A DNA stretch of 64,000 nt from Insolitispirillum peregrinum (GCF_042665255.1 NZ_JBHTCD010000004.1), one strand, 5' to 3'. Positions 1 to 9,728 are shown, numbered from the stretch's first letter. Program-made: numbers and translations. The notes: generated by a model not told the origin, from the sequence alone.

Positions 1-1
1 C

Positions 2-643
2 CTGCCGCCGTTCGAGGCCCTGCTGGGCAGTGGGGTGGCCCATCCCTTTACCCTCTATGTGGCGTTGTGCGGCGTGGTCGGCAAGCTGGCGATGTTGTCA
101 CCGGAACTGATGCCGCCGGTTTTGCCTGCCTATGATCACCATGACCTGATGGCGACCTTTGGCCGGGCGCTGGATTTCGGGCGGCGGATGGTCGACAGCG
201 TGCACGAAACCTGCATGGCGGTTCCGTTCCGCATGCACGAAGGCTCGTTCAGCCTGCCGTTGCGCGAAAGCTGGCTGTCCAGCCGGATGGTGATCGGGGT
301 GCGGCGGCGGGCCGGGGAGTCCGATACCGACGCCATCCAGTGGATCGAAGATGCCATTATTGGTGCCGCCAGTCAGGTGCAATCGATCGGGGCCCGCCGC
401 ATTCGCGGGACCGAGCGGCAGGTGATTGACCGTGACGAGGCTCTGGGCGTGATGCCGGGGCGGGGGCAGACGCTGTTTGCCCTGACCTATGACCCCGGTT
501 TCATTCAGGCCGGGGAGCCGTTGGTGATCATCAACCGGGCTGATTTGCGCGGCCACCATGCCCCGGCCGAGGTGGTGCTGTTCGTCCCGATTGGCGATGG
601 TACCGCTCCCACCAAACCATCGGTGCTCCGGCAGGAAGGATAG
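2..643 (+). CDS. tssK: T6SS baseplate subunit TssK, C-terminal part
   Basis: Only the last ~213 codons are present; the reading frame is open to the window edge, so the start lies upstream. The visible part matches the TssK C-terminal half: a helical shoulder with a run resembling LYVALCGVVGKLAML, then the C-terminal head domain that docks the baseplate onto the membrane complex. TssK is cytoplasmic and links TssF-TssG-TssE wedges to TssL and TssM. It ends 6 bp before tssL, in the usual tssK-L-M order, which supports the call. A tssJ lipoprotein gene would be expected further upstream but cannot be seen. Confidence 0.9.
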   Translation: MPPFEALLGSGVAHPFTLYVALCGVVGKLAMLSPELMPPVLPAYDHHDLMATFGRALDFGRRMVDSVHETCMAVPFRMHEGSFSLPLRESWLSSRMVIGVRRRAGESDTDAIQWIEDAIIGAASQVQSIGARRIRGTERQVIDRDEALGVMPGRGQTLFALTYDPGFIQAGEPLVIINRADLRGHHAPAEVVLFVPIGDGTAPTKPSVLRQEG

Positions 644-649
644 GCGATC

Positions 650-1606
650 ATGAGCGGCACGCCCTCGCCCCATCTGCCGCCGGTGTTGCGGCCCGGTCTG
701 GTTCCGCCCGAGGCAGAACCCTTGCCCGAGGCGATGCCGCTGGCCGGGCTGACCACTTTGCCCGACGGGCGCAAAGCCGGGTTTCTGGTGTTTCAGTTCC
801 GGGCCTTTTATGCCGAAATCCGCCTGCTGGTCGAAGAAGCCCGCGCCGCCGGAGCCCGTGTCGACCAGGGGGTGAGCTTTAGCGGCCTGAGCGCTGATGC
901 GGCCCTTGACCCGCAGCAGGTTCCTCCTCCGCCGTCGTTGATCATCCCGCCTGCCGCCGCCCCGGCGATGGCCTCGCCGTTGCCGTCGGGCAAGCCGGTC
1001 GATCTGGTGGAACGGATGGTCCGCCAGATTTGCCAGCGACTGGAAGAAGGCGCCGCCGAGGCCGCCCGTCTGGGGGGAGCCTATGGTGCGGCAATCTATC
1101 GCGATGCCAAATACATGATGGCCGCGCTGGCCGATGAAACATTCCTGCATGAAGTCGAGTGGGAAGGCCGTCTGGTCTGGCGGGATACGCTGGTGGAAAC
1201 CCGCCTGTTTGGCAGCTCGATTTCCGGCGAGCGGGTGTTTCGCCAGATTGATGCCCTGCTTGATGGTGGCGACCCGCTGCACATCGAACTGGCCTCGATC
1301 TACCTGATGGTCCTGACGCTGGGCTTCAAGGGCCGCTATCGGGGGGATGGCGAAGCGATTCTTGAAACCTATCGCCAGCGGCTGCGCGATTTCATCGGTT
1401 TGCGCCTGCCTGCGGTGCTGCCGTCCGAGCCGGTGTTTGCCAGCAGCTATGCCCATACCCTGGATGAAGGCCGCGAGCAGTTTCTACCCGCCATCCGCCC
1501 GTGGATCTGGGCGGTGGTGATCTTTGTGCTGGGCTATTTGCTGGTTTCGCACGGGCTGTGGGTCTGGCTGACCGGCCCGGTCCGCGCCATTATCGGGGAG
1601 GGCTGA
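650..1606 (+). CDS. tssL: T6SS inner-membrane protein TssL (DotU/IcmH family)
   Basis: A 318-residue DotU-type protein. The Pro-rich N-terminus (to about residue 100) is followed by the cytoplasmic helical domain (about 115-265) with the family-typical acidic ALADETFLHEVEW-like stretch. A single C-terminal transmembrane helix lies near 284-306 (RPWIWAVVIFVLGYLLV). TssL anchors TssM in the inner membrane and contacts the baseplate. There is no appended peptidoglycan-binding domain, so wall anchoring would need another protein. It lies 6 bp after tssK and 6 bp before tssM, in one transcription unit. Confidence 0.95.
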   Translation: MSGTPSPHLPPVLRPGLVPPEAEPLPEAMPLAGLTTLPDGRKAGFLVFQFRAFYAEIRLLVEEARAAGARVDQGVSFSGLSADAALDPQQVPPPPSLIIPPAAAPAMASPLPSGKPVDLVERMVRQICQRLEEGAAEAARLGGAYGAAIYRDAKYMMAALADETFLHEVEWEGRLVWRDTLVETRLFGSSISGERVFRQIDALLDGGDPLHIELASIYLMVLTLGFKGRYRGDGEAILETYRQRLRDFIGLRLPAVLPSEPVFASSYAHTLDEGREQFLPAIRPWIWAVVIFVLGYLLVSHGLWVWLTGPVRAIIGEG

Positions 1607-1612
1607 GCGACC

Positions 1613-4600
1613 ATGGCCGAGACCGCTGCGCCGTCCCTGCTGGCACAACTGGCGCCCTACCTGCCGACGATCGGGGTGGCGCTGGCGGTGCTGGGGGTTC
1701 TGATCCTGATCCTGCTGGCCCTGTATGTGTACAAGGTTGCCAAAAGCAGCGCGCAAAGTGCGCCACCGCCGTCGATGGCCGCGCCGCCTCCGCCGCCAGC
1801 GGAACCGGCCGCTGCCCCGCTGAGCGCCCCTCTGACCGCCGACGAGCCGCCGGTGTTGTCGCTGGAAGATGAACCGGTGTCCCCTGCCGGGGCCGGACTG
1901 GGCTTGCGCGATGTGCTGAAGATTCTCGGCGGTCGCCGCTATCGCGTGCCATGGTATGCCCTGATCGGCTCCCCCGCCGCCGGAAAAACGGCGATCATGG
2001 AAGCGGTGGACCTGGGGCCGGACCGGATCGACGGCGGGGCAGGGGCGATCAACGAGCCGACGTGGTGGCTGTTTGACGATGGTCTGGTGATTGACGTTCC
2101 CGGCAGCTTGCTGATGGGGACCCGTCAGGCTGGTGCTGCCGGGCATGATGGCGCGTGGCGGCGGTTTCTGGGCCGGCTGCGGCGGGTGCGGGCCCGGCGG
2201 CCACTGAATGGCCTGATCCTGACCATTTCTGCCGAAGACCTGATTGGCGCCGCCTCCCTCAGCCGCGAGGCCTTGCTGGAGCGGGGCCGTGATTTCCATC
2301 GCCGTCTGCGGGTGGCCCAGGAAGAACTGGGCCTGCGCCTGCCGGTCTATGTGGTGGTCAGCAAGTGCGACCTGATTCATGGCTTTACCAGCTATTGGTC
2401 GGCCATGCCGCCCGAGCGGCGCAGCGAGATGTTTGGCTGGTCCAATCCGCATGCGCTGGACGAAGCCTATCTGCAAAGCTGGATTGACGAAGTGTTCGAC
2501 AGCCTGTCGCTGGATATTTTCCGCGGACAGGTGTCGCTGAGTGCCGACCTGCCGGTGGGCAGCCCCAAGGCATCGGGGATGGTGTTGTTCCCTGCGGCCT
2601 TTGACCGCCTGCGCCAGCCGCTAAAGGCGATGCTGTCGATGGTGTTCCAGCCGACCGCCTACCATGAATCGTTCTTTTTCCGTGGTGTCTGGTTCGTTGG
2701 TTCGCTGCCGGGGGAACGGGATAGCCTGATCGCCAATGCCACCGCCCGCATTCTGGGCGAAGCCTCCGACGACGTGGCCACCATCGCTTCGGTCGAAGGG
2801 GCGGTACCCCGCCCGATTCTGGTTCGCCACCTGTTCCGCCGTAAAATCTTTGCCGAACGGGCGGTCGCCCGCCCGCTGGAAGGCGGTTTTGGCACCGACC
2901 GGCGCGACGTTCAGCGGATGCAGATTGCGGCGGGAGTGGCAGCACTGGCGCTGTGCGGCGGGCTGGCGTGGTCGGCGTGGTCGCTGGACCAGAATCTGGG
3001 CTCGTTGCAACAGGCGCTGACCGCTGTGCGTGACGATATGCGCCAAAGCCAGGGCAACCGGGCGGTGCAGGCGAAGGATGACGTTGATGGCCTGGAAAAC
3101 GGCGGGGCGTCGTCTCCCAAGGTTGCCATTCAAAAGGCGGTCAATGCCGAGATCAAGCTGGAGGCGGCGCGTGCCCTGCTGGATGCGTTGGGCACCATTC
3201 GCACCAGCACGCTGGGGACGCCGTTCATCCCCAGCTCGTGGTTCAGCAGTGCCGGAGATGACATTGCCGGTTTTCTGGCATTGGGCTTTGAACACATCGT
3301 GCTGGACGCGATGGAATTGCGGCTGGACCAGCGGGCGGACGAGCTGATCAAGGGCCCCTTGACCGGCCTGCGGGCGCAGAGTGGCGAGGGGGGCCGACCG
3401 GCCTCGCTCAGCACCCTGTTCCGCTTCATGGATGCGCTGGATGCCCTCGACAGCGACGTCAAACGCTATAACAACCTCAGTGGCTCCGATGGTCCGGCGG
3501 AGCTGTCGAATCTGGTGCGCACCCTGATGGGGTTCGAACTGCCGCCGGAATTCAGCAAATATCCCGACCTGCTGCGTTCGGCGCTGGAACGGACCGGACG
3601 GCGGCGCTTTGCCATCGACCGTTTCGACGGTGCCGCTGCCGAACGGCTGTCGCAACTGGTCTGGATGGTGCTGAACGATCTGACCGAGCAGGGCGAGCTG
3701 GCCGAGGCCCTGCGCACGCTGGCCGGTGACCTGTACAAGCTGCAAACCGGCAGCGAAGATCCGCAGGGAACATTGTTGTGGCAGGTACGGCAGGGCACCA
3801 ATACCCTGAACCGCCTGCTGAGCGAACCGTGGTGGGGGCTGGTCGCCGATGGCCAGTTGCGCCGGGAAGGCGATATCACCGCGCTGGTGGCGCGGATGGG
3901 CGAGAACCATTTCCTCGGGCCTCGGGTGCGGGACCGGGTGGTGGCCGATGTCGAGGGAACCCTGCGCCGGTTCCAGCGCAAACTGGCGGCCTATGACTCG
4001 CCGTTGACCGGCCCGTTGCTGGTGGTCGGGGACAGTGGAACCATGACGGTCTCGCAGCCGTTGATGGCCTTGTCGTCGGCCCTCAGCACCCTGTTTGACA
4101 AAAGCTTCATGACCGCCGTTCCGGCTGAAGTCATTCCGCAGGTACAGGGGCGGATCACCTGGGATCTGGAACGCCTGAAGCGGGCAATCGGCATGTGGCG
4201 TGACTACGACGCCTATATGGGCGATGCCATGCCACGCTTCCCCCAAAGTCTGCGGCCACGGGTGCAGGCAGTCATCGAACAGCGCCTGACCAGCAACCTG
4301 CTGTGGCTGATTGCCCACGCCATCCAGCAGCAACCGGCGTCCGAGACCTGGCGCGGGCCGGTCGAAAGCGTGGTGGCGTCCGACGTCAACAACCTGAAGC
4401 AGGCCAACGAGTCGCTGGCAGTGCTGATGACCGCCTTCAACACGCTGGGCAGTGTGGTACAGCGCGACGATCTGGCCGAAGCCGCCGGGGTCGGAGCCTA
4501 TGACCTGCTGGGGCGGGTGGATGGCCTGCTGAGCAATGACACCCTCTATAACGCCCTCAGTCCGGTGCAGATGTGGGATGGCCTGCGGCCCCTCACCGGC

Positions 4601-6016
4601 GTTCTGTTCAACGCGGTCGATGACGTTGCCCTGCAACAGTATCTGGCGTTCCAGCGGGAACGGGCGCACCGGCTGGCGGTCGATTATGCCGAACCGGCGC
4701 TGACCGTGCTGGCGACCACCGACAACGGGCGCGGCATGGCCCAGCGCCCGCTGGTCCGCCGCTGGCAGCGGCTGTTTCAGGAAGTGGATTCCTATTACCA
4801 GCGTCGGCCCGGCTCGACACTGGTCCAGCTGGAAAGCTTTGTCCGCTTTACGCTGGCCGGGCTGACGGTGACCGATTGCGGCGACAAGCTGGCGGCGCTG
4901 GGACCGGGGCAGGCGTCGGATGACTACTTCCTCAACCAGAAGAACCGCCTGCTGGAAGATGTGTGGGCGCGCTGTGACGAACTGAACGGTGGGACGGGGA
5001 TTCTGGCCGGGTCCTATACCCGGGTGGCCCGTTTGTTCAATGAACGGCTGGCCGGGCGTTATCCGTTTGCCGACAGTCTGGATGGCAACGGCCTGCGGGC
5101 GGCGACCCCGGCAGACGTCAAGGGCTTCTTTGCCGAGTACGACATGCTGGAGCCGGGCATCAAGCAGGAGCTGGCACGCGGGACCATGACCTATGCCACC
5201 CGTGCCGCTGCCGAGCAGTTTCTGGCGCAACTGGCATCGGTGCGCTCGTTCATGACCCCCATTCTGGCCAGCAAGCCCGGTGAGCCACCGGGGGCCTATA
5301 CCCTGTCGGTGGACTTCCGCGTCAATCGTCCCTTTGAGGTCAATGCCAACCAGATTCTGACCTGGAGTGTCAGTGTCGGCTCGCAAACCCTGCAAGACCC
5401 GCCGCTGGCGCCTTTGGCCGGGTCGGTGTCAACGCCGGTGCAATGGCGCTGGGGCGACCCGGTGACGGTGCGGATGCGCTGGGCCAAGGACAGCCCGTCG
5501 CTGCCGTTTGCCACCGCCGACAACCGGCCTGCGGTGGAGCCTCCGGCAACGGCGGTGTTCTCCTACACTGACCCGTGGTCGCTGGTGACGATGCTGCGGC
5601 AACAGTCGGTGCAGCGGGGACAGTTTGATACCGCCCGCCGTCCGCAGCCGAACATCGTGATGTTCCATGTGCCGACCCGGCCAGTGACGCCGGAAAAGGC
5701 CGACAGCAAAAACCAGCAGGTGGTGCGCATGTCAACCAGTGCGCTGGATGCGGCGGCCAACGGGCAGGTGGGAACGACGGCGTTCCTGCGCTTTGGCCTG
5801 CAACCGGTTCTGCCACCGGCCCCGGCGGGGGCTCCGGCTGCGGCGCCGGTCGAGACGCTGATTGTCCCTGACTTCCCGGTTCTGGCGCCGGTGACGGAAC
5901 GGGGTGGGCGGCAACAAGGCGCCAGCATTCAGCCCTATGGTGCCCCGTCTTATGGCAACCCCTATGGCGGGTCATCGCTGGCTGCCGTCCCTGCAACAGG
6001 AGGATATCCGCGATGA
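1613..6016 (+). CDS. tssM: T6SS membrane-complex protein TssM (IcmF family)
   Basis: A 1467-residue IcmF/TssM protein. A transmembrane helix near residues 17-41 precedes a Pro-rich linker and a cytoplasmic NTPase-like domain with a Walker A motif GSPAAGKT at 119-126. A further membrane helix lies near 435-458 (QIAAGVAALALCGGLAWSAW), followed by the long periplasmic region. The periplasmic tail would contact TssJ at the outer membrane. The C-terminus (about 1400-1467) is a Pro/Ala/Gly/Tyr-rich low-complexity tail that I do not associate with the family and that makes the protein long for a TssM. The stop overlaps the tssA start in an ATGA. Confidence 0.95.
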   Translation: MAETAAPSLLAQLAPYLPTIGVALAVLGVLILILLALYVYKVAKSSAQSAPPPSMAAPPPPPAEPAAAPLSAPLTADEPPVLSLEDEPVSPAGAGLGLRDVLKILGGRRYRVPWYALIGSPAAGKTAIMEAVDLGPDRIDGGAGAINEPTWWLFDDGLVIDVPGSLLMGTRQAGAAGHDGAWRRFLGRLRRVRARRPLNGLILTISAEDLIGAASLSREALLERGRDFHRRLRVAQEELGLRLPVYVVVSKCDLIHGFTSYWSAMPPERRSEMFGWSNPHALDEAYLQSWIDEVFDSLSLDIFRGQVSLSADLPVGSPKASGMVLFPAAFDRLRQPLKAMLSMVFQPTAYHESFFFRGVWFVGSLPGERDSLIANATARILGEASDDVATIASVEGAVPRPILVRHLFRRKIFAERAVARPLEGGFGTDRRDVQRMQIAAGVAALALCGGLAWSAWSLDQNLGSLQQALTAVRDDMRQSQGNRAVQAKDDVDGLENGGASSPKVAIQKAVNAEIKLEAARALLDALGTIRTSTLGTPFIPSSWFSSAGDDIAGFLALGFEHIVLDAMELRLDQRADELIKGPLTGLRAQSGEGGRPASLSTLFRFMDALDALDSDVKRYNNLSGSDGPAELSNLVRTLMGFELPPEFSKYPDLLRSALERTGRRRFAIDRFDGAAAERLSQLVWMVLNDLTEQGELAEALRTLAGDLYKLQTGSEDPQGTLLWQVRQGTNTLNRLLSEPWWGLVADGQLRREGDITALVARMGENHFLGPRVRDRVVADVEGTLRRFQRKLAAYDSPLTGPLLVVGDSGTMTVSQPLMALSSALSTLFDKSFMTAVPAEVIPQVQGRITWDLERLKRAIGMWRDYDAYMGDAMPRFPQSLRPRVQAVIEQRLTSNLLWLIAHAIQQQPASETWRGPVESVVASDVNNLKQANESLAVLMTAFNTLGSVVQRDDLAEAAGVGAYDLLGRVDGLLSNDTLYNALSPVQMWDGLRPLTGVLFNAVDDVALQQYLAFQRERAHRLAVDYAEPALTVLATTDNGRGMAQRPLVRRWQRLFQEVDSYYQRRPGSTLVQLESFVRFTLAGLTVTDCGDKLAALGPGQASDDYFLNQKNRLLEDVWARCDELNGGTGILAGSYTRVARLFNERLAGRYPFADSLDGNGLRAATPADVKGFFAEYDMLEPGIKQELARGTMTYATRAAAEQFLAQLASVRSFMTPILASKPGEPPGAYTLSVDFRVNRPFEVNANQILTWSVSVGSQTLQDPPLAPLAGSVSTPVQWRWGDPVTVRMRWAKDSPSLPFATADNRPAVEPPATAVFSYTDPWSLVTMLRQQSVQRGQFDTARRPQPNIVMFHVPTRPVTPEKADSKNQQVVRMSTSALDAAANGQVGTTAFLRFGLQPVLPPAPAGAPAAAPVETLIVPDFPVLAPVTERGGRQQGASIQPYGAPSYGNPYGGSSLAAVPATGGYPR

Positions 6017-7197
6017 GCCAGTTGGCGACCTTGCGACTGCGCAGTTTCGCCTACCGGGTCAGCCCCGGCGAAGGCAGTGACCCCGGCATTGATCCGCTGG
6101 CGCTTGCCATGCCCTTTGAGGGCGAGCGGCCCAGTGGCGAGTCGTTGCGCTATGAGGGCACCTATGACCTGATCCGCGCCGCCCGCCACGAAGAAGACCC
6201 CAACCTGCCGCAGGGAATCTGGCAGACGGCGGTCAAGGCGGGCGACTGGCGGACGGTGAAAGAGGCCTCCCTGAAGGCGCTGCAGACCAGCAGCAAGGAT
6301 TTGCAGTTGGGGCTGTGGTTGACCGAGTCCCTGGCGCGGTTGCATGGCTTTGGTGGACTGGCCTGCGGGCTGCGGGTGCTGGTCGAGCTGTGCCGGAGCC
6401 AGTGGCCGACCCTGCACCCGGAACTGGATGATGACGGTGACCCCGAGGCCCGCCTGAATGCTCTGGCGTGGCTGAACGAGTCGCTGGCGCGCACCGTCGC
6501 CCGCCTGCCGCTGTCACTGTCCGATGATGATCCGTCGTTTTCCCACGCCGACATTGATGCGGCAGCGCCAGACACCGACGACGAGGACACCCTGCCCCGC
6601 GATGGCGGTCGGCGGGTGCCGATGCTGGCCCACATTCTGGAGGCACTGCGCCAGACACCGGCAGAGCATTTGCTGGCCTGCCACCGGGGGCTCAACGACG
6701 CGTTGACCGCCCTGCAGGATCTGGAGGCGGTGCTGGGGCTGCATCTGCCGCTGAACCAGCAGCCGGGCTTTACCCGCTTGCGCACCGTTTTGCAGGGCAG
6801 CGTGGACAAGGTTGACCGCGATCTGACCCAGCGGGGGATCAGCCTGACGCCGCCCGAGCCGGAGCCGGAACCCGAGCCGGTGGAGGAACCGGTGGAACAG
6901 GCAGACAGCGGGCCGGACATGACCGGTTCCCTGACCACAGAACAACAGGAGGCGGCCCCGATGGTCGATGAAACCGTTCTGCGCGGGCCGATCCGGTCGC
7001 GCGCCGAGGCGTTCGAGTCTCTGGCCGAGGTGGCTGATTTTCTGGCCCGGACCGAGCCGCACAGCCCGGTGTCCTATTTGCTGCGTCGGGCAATTCGCTG
7101 GGGCAACCTGCCGCTGCCCGAATTACTGGCAGAGTTGCTGGAAGACAGTCAGGACCGGTTGCGACTGATATCGTTGCTGGACCTGCACGAGGAGTAG
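6013..7197 (+). CDS. tssA: T6SS cap/assembly protein TssA (ImpA N-terminal domain)
   Basis: A 394-residue protein whose first ~130 residues are the ImpA_N domain (SGESLRYEGTYDLIRAARHEE, then the WPTLHPELDDDGDPEARLNAL-type segment that is diagnostic for TssA). A Pro-Glu linker (about 277-300) joins it to a short C-terminal helical domain with SRAEAFESLAEVADFLARTEP, typical of the oligomerising part of TssA. TssA primes tail-sheath polymerisation and sits at the distal end of the growing tube. The ATGA overlap with tssM implies translational coupling. The last residues (LDLHEE) precede a 367-bp gap, so this probably ends the first T6SS sub-operon. Confidence 0.92.
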   Translation: MSQLATLRLRSFAYRVSPGEGSDPGIDPLALAMPFEGERPSGESLRYEGTYDLIRAARHEEDPNLPQGIWQTAVKAGDWRTVKEASLKALQTSSKDLQLGLWLTESLARLHGFGGLACGLRVLVELCRSQWPTLHPELDDDGDPEARLNALAWLNESLARTVARLPLSLSDDDPSFSHADIDAAAPDTDDEDTLPRDGGRRVPMLAHILEALRQTPAEHLLACHRGLNDALTALQDLEAVLGLHLPLNQQPGFTRLRTVLQGSVDKVDRDLTQRGISLTPPEPEPEPEPVEEPVEQADSGPDMTGSLTTEQQEAAPMVDETVLRGPIRSRAEAFESLAEVADFLARTEPHSPVSYLLRRAIRWGNLPLPELLAELLEDSQDRLRLISLLDLHEE

Positions 7198-7564
7198 CGG
7201 GATTTAGAAGGAAGCCTTTTGTTTCCGACAAGAAAAAACTGTTTCCAGTGTTAAAAGAATCGCCAATAACGCTTTTCGTTTTGGCGGTGGCGTGGTTATA
7301 TATTTTTTAATGCATTGTTATTGTTTGTTTTTTCTTAAAAATTACTTTGACGGTAGAGTATTGTCACCTTACAGTATGGTATCGCCGTTGCCGGTCGACA
7401 CAGGGGGAAACCCTTATAGGTTGATAAATGTCTGGCGTATCTGTTTTGAGTTTGTCTTGAAGCAGCGCTGGTCGGGCAGGTCCGGGAACACACAAACAGC
7501 AATCAGGGCGCCTTGCGTCCGGTCTCACACTGCGGAATGCACAGCCGCAGATACGGAGGGAGAT
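7198..7564. other. AT-rich intergenic gap between tssA and tssB
   Basis: This 367-bp stretch holds no convincing gene. An in-frame extension of tssB back to 7292 exists, but its product (FLMHCYCLFFLKNYF and so on) looks non-coding. Bases 7280-7380 are strikingly AT-rich for this genome, with T-tracts. They contain the candidate promoter listed separately and separate the tssKLMA unit from the tssBC-hcp unit. A Shine-Dalgarno GGAGGGAG sits just before tssB. Confidence 0.6.
7347..7375 (+). promoter_or_regulatory. candidate sigma-70-type promoter for tssB-tssC-hcp
   Basis: TTGACG at 7347-7352 and TACAGT at 7370-7375 are separated by exactly 17 bp, inside the AT-rich island and about 190 bp before the tssB start. 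The spacing and the -35 box are good; the -10 box is moderate. No transcript data are available, so this is inferred from sequence only. No sigma-54-type GG-N10-GC element was seen nearby. Confidence 0.4.
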
Positions 7565-8083
7565 ATGGCAGAGAGCATTCAGCACAAGCTGGACCGGGTT
7601 CGCCCGCCCCGCGTGCAGATCACCTATGATGTGGAAATCGGCGACGCCATTGAAAAGAAGGAACTGCCCTTCGTCGTCGGCGTGATGGCGGACCTGTCGG
7701 CCAAGCCCGCTGTGGCCCTGCCCAAGCTGAAAGAACGCAAGTTCGTTGAGATCGACCGCGACAATTTCAACGATGTGATGGACGCTGCCAAGCCGCGTCT
7801 GGCGTTCCGCGTCCCGAACCGCCTGGCTGATGACGACAGCCAGCTGAACGTCGAACTGGGCTTCAAGTCGATCGAAGACTTCGAGCCGGTCAACGTGCTG
7901 AAGCAGGTTCCGGCGCTGGCCAAGCTGTTTGAAGCCCGCCTGCGTCTGCGTGACCTGCTGGCCAAGCTGGACGGCAACGACGAACTCGACGCGCTGCTGC
8001 GCTCGGTGATTGCCAGCACGGACGCTCAGGAAGAGCTGAAGAGCAGCCTGGCCAAAGCCGACGAAAAGCCCGCCGAAGCGTAA
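7565..8083 (+). CDS. tssB: T6SS contractile sheath small subunit TssB (VipA)
   Basis: A 172-residue TssB/VipA. The start at 7565 is chosen because the family begins with a short basic stretch (MAESIQHKLDRVRPPRVQI) and a GGAGGGAG ribosome site precedes it. Conserved blocks include VQITYDVEIGDA, LPFVVGVMADLSA, a KFVEIDRDNFNDVM segment and the C-terminal LRDLLAKLDGN helix. TssB pairs with TssC to form the contractile tail sheath that ClpV disassembles. It is followed 84 bp later by tssC, which has its own strong AGGAGG site. Confidence 0.97.
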   Translation: MAESIQHKLDRVRPPRVQITYDVEIGDAIEKKELPFVVGVMADLSAKPAVALPKLKERKFVEIDRDNFNDVMDAAKPRLAFRVPNRLADDDSQLNVELGFKSIEDFEPVNVLKQVPALAKLFEARLRLRDLLAKLDGNDELDALLRSVIASTDAQEELKSSLAKADEKPAEA

Positions 8084-8167
8084 GTCACCCGCTCTATCTT
8101 CCAGACGACCAGGGGGCGAAGCGCGCCATAGCAACCGGCAGCGCCGCCCACGACAGGAGGACCAGTA

Positions 8168-9658
8168 ATGGCCGACACCGAACCGACCGCCGGGACTGCG
8201 ACGGCGACCGAAACGCTGCCAATCCTTGATCGCATCCTCGTCGAAGGGCACATGGCCCGCGACGACAGCCAGCAAGCCCATGCCAAGGACCTGCTGAGCG
8301 AATTCGTTGACCAGATCCTGGCCGAAGGCCAGACCGTTGCCAACGACGTGGTGCAGGCGATCAATGATCGCATTGCCGCCATCGACGACCTGATCTCGGC
8401 GCAGCTGAACGAAGTGATGCACCACCAGGATTTCCAGAAACTGGAAGCCACCTGGCGCGGCATGCACTATCTGGTGATGAATTCCGAAACCTCGACCCGC
8501 CTGAAGATCCGCGTGCTCAACGCCTCGCGCCCCGAGCTGCAAAAGGATCTGGAAAAGGCGGTCGAATTCGACCAGTCAGTGCTGTTCAAAAAGCTGTACG
8601 AAGAAGAATACGGCACCTTCGGCGGCAATCCCTACAGCTGCCTGATCGGCGATTTCGAATTTGGCCGTCATCCGCAGGATGTCGCCTTCCTCGAAAAGAT
8701 GTCGCAGGTGGCCGCCGCCGCCCATGCTCCGTTCATCGGTGGGGTCAGCCCCAAGATGTTCGACATGGACAGCTGGCTGGAACTGATGAATCCGCGCGAT
8801 TTGTCGAAGATCTTTGAAAGCACCGAACTGGTCAAGTGGCGGTCGTTCCGGGAAAGCGAAGACAGCCGTTATGTCGCGCTGACCCTGCCGCGCTGGCTGG
8901 TGCGTCTGCCCTATGGCCCGGAAACGGTGCCGGTCGAAGACGTGAACTTCGTCGAAGACGTCGATGGCCGCGACCACAGCCGCTATCTGTGGGGCAACCC
9001 GGTGTGGGTGATGGCCCAGCGCATCACCAATGCCTTTGCCCTCTATGGCTGGACGGCGGCCATTCGCGGCGTCGAAGGCGGTGGCAAGGTCGAAGGCCTG
9101 CCGGCCCACACCTTCCCGACCGACGACGGCGACATTGCGCTGAAGTGCCCGACCGAAATCGCCATCACTGACCGGCGTGAAAAAGAGATCAATGATCTCG
9201 GCTTCATCTCGCTGTGTCACTGCAAGGGCACCGACTACGCAGCCTTCTTTGGCGGCCAGACGGCCAACAAGCCGAAGATTTACAACCTCGACAGCGCCAA
9301 CGCCAACGCCCGTTTGTCGTCGATGCTGCCCTACATGCTGAACGTGTCACGCTTTGCCCATTACCTCAAGGTGATCATGCGCGACAAGATTGGCAGCTTC
9401 ATGACTGCCAGCAACGTGTCGAGCTACCTCAACACCTGGATCACCAACTACGTGCTGCTGGACGACAATGCCCAGCAGTCGATCAAGGCAGCCTATCCGT
9501 TGCGTGAAGCGCGGATTGACGTCACCGAAGTTCCGGGCAAGCCGGGCGTGTACAACGCCACCGTCTTCCTGCGCCCGCACTTCCAGCTCGAAGAGCTGAC
9601 GGCCTCGATCCGCCTGGTGGCCGAGCTGCCGCCGCCGAGTGCAGCCCGCAGCGCCTGA
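8168..9658 (+). CDS. tssC: T6SS contractile sheath large subunit TssC (VipB)
   Basis: A 496-residue TssC/VipB of usual length. Landmarks are the N-terminal helix contacting TssB, the block LEATWRGMHYLVMNSETS, the GGNPYSCLIGDFEFGRHP stretch, the ALTLPRWLVRLPYG motif, and the C-terminal SYLNTWITNYV followed by the sheath handle. It polymerises with TssB around the Hcp tube and contracts to drive secretion. A strong AGGAGG lies 8 bp before the start. A 12-bp hairpin follows in the gap before hcp. Confidence 0.98.
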   Translation: MADTEPTAGTATATETLPILDRILVEGHMARDDSQQAHAKDLLSEFVDQILAEGQTVANDVVQAINDRIAAIDDLISAQLNEVMHHQDFQKLEATWRGMHYLVMNSETSTRLKIRVLNASRPELQKDLEKAVEFDQSVLFKKLYEEEYGTFGGNPYSCLIGDFEFGRHPQDVAFLEKMSQVAAAAHAPFIGGVSPKMFDMDSWLELMNPRDLSKIFESTELVKWRSFRESEDSRYVALTLPRWLVRLPYGPETVPVEDVNFVEDVDGRDHSRYLWGNPVWVMAQRITNAFALYGWTAAIRGVEGGGKVEGLPAHTFPTDDGDIALKCPTEIAITDRREKEINDLGFISLCHCKGTDYAAFFGGQTANKPKIYNLDSANANARLSSMLPYMLNVSRFAHYLKVIMRDKIGSFMTASNVSSYLNTWITNYVLLDDNAQQSIKAAYPLREARIDVTEVPGKPGVYNATVFLRPHFQLEELTASIRLVAELPPPSAARSA

Positions 9659-9696
9659 TCATCAGGCGTTCGGTTCCCCGGGCGTTCTTTTGGTGC

Positions 9697-9728
9697 CCCC
9701 GCCGTTCAATGATCCCTGAACGGCGGGG
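9697..9728 (+). promoter_or_regulatory. 12-bp perfect hairpin in the tssC-hcp intergenic region
   Basis: CCCCGCCGTTCA at 9697-9708 pairs perfectly with TGAACGGCGGGG at 9717-9728 around an 8-nt loop. No T-run follows, so this is not a normal intrinsic terminator. A stable stem directly 5' of hcp fits an mRNA processing or stabilising site, which would help make the far larger amounts of Hcp that the machine needs. The function is inferred. Confidence 0.55.

Noticed and set aside
7292..7564. N-terminal extension of TssB
   Set aside because: The extra residues resemble translated AT-rich non-coding DNA; family length and the GGAGGGAG site support the start at 7565.
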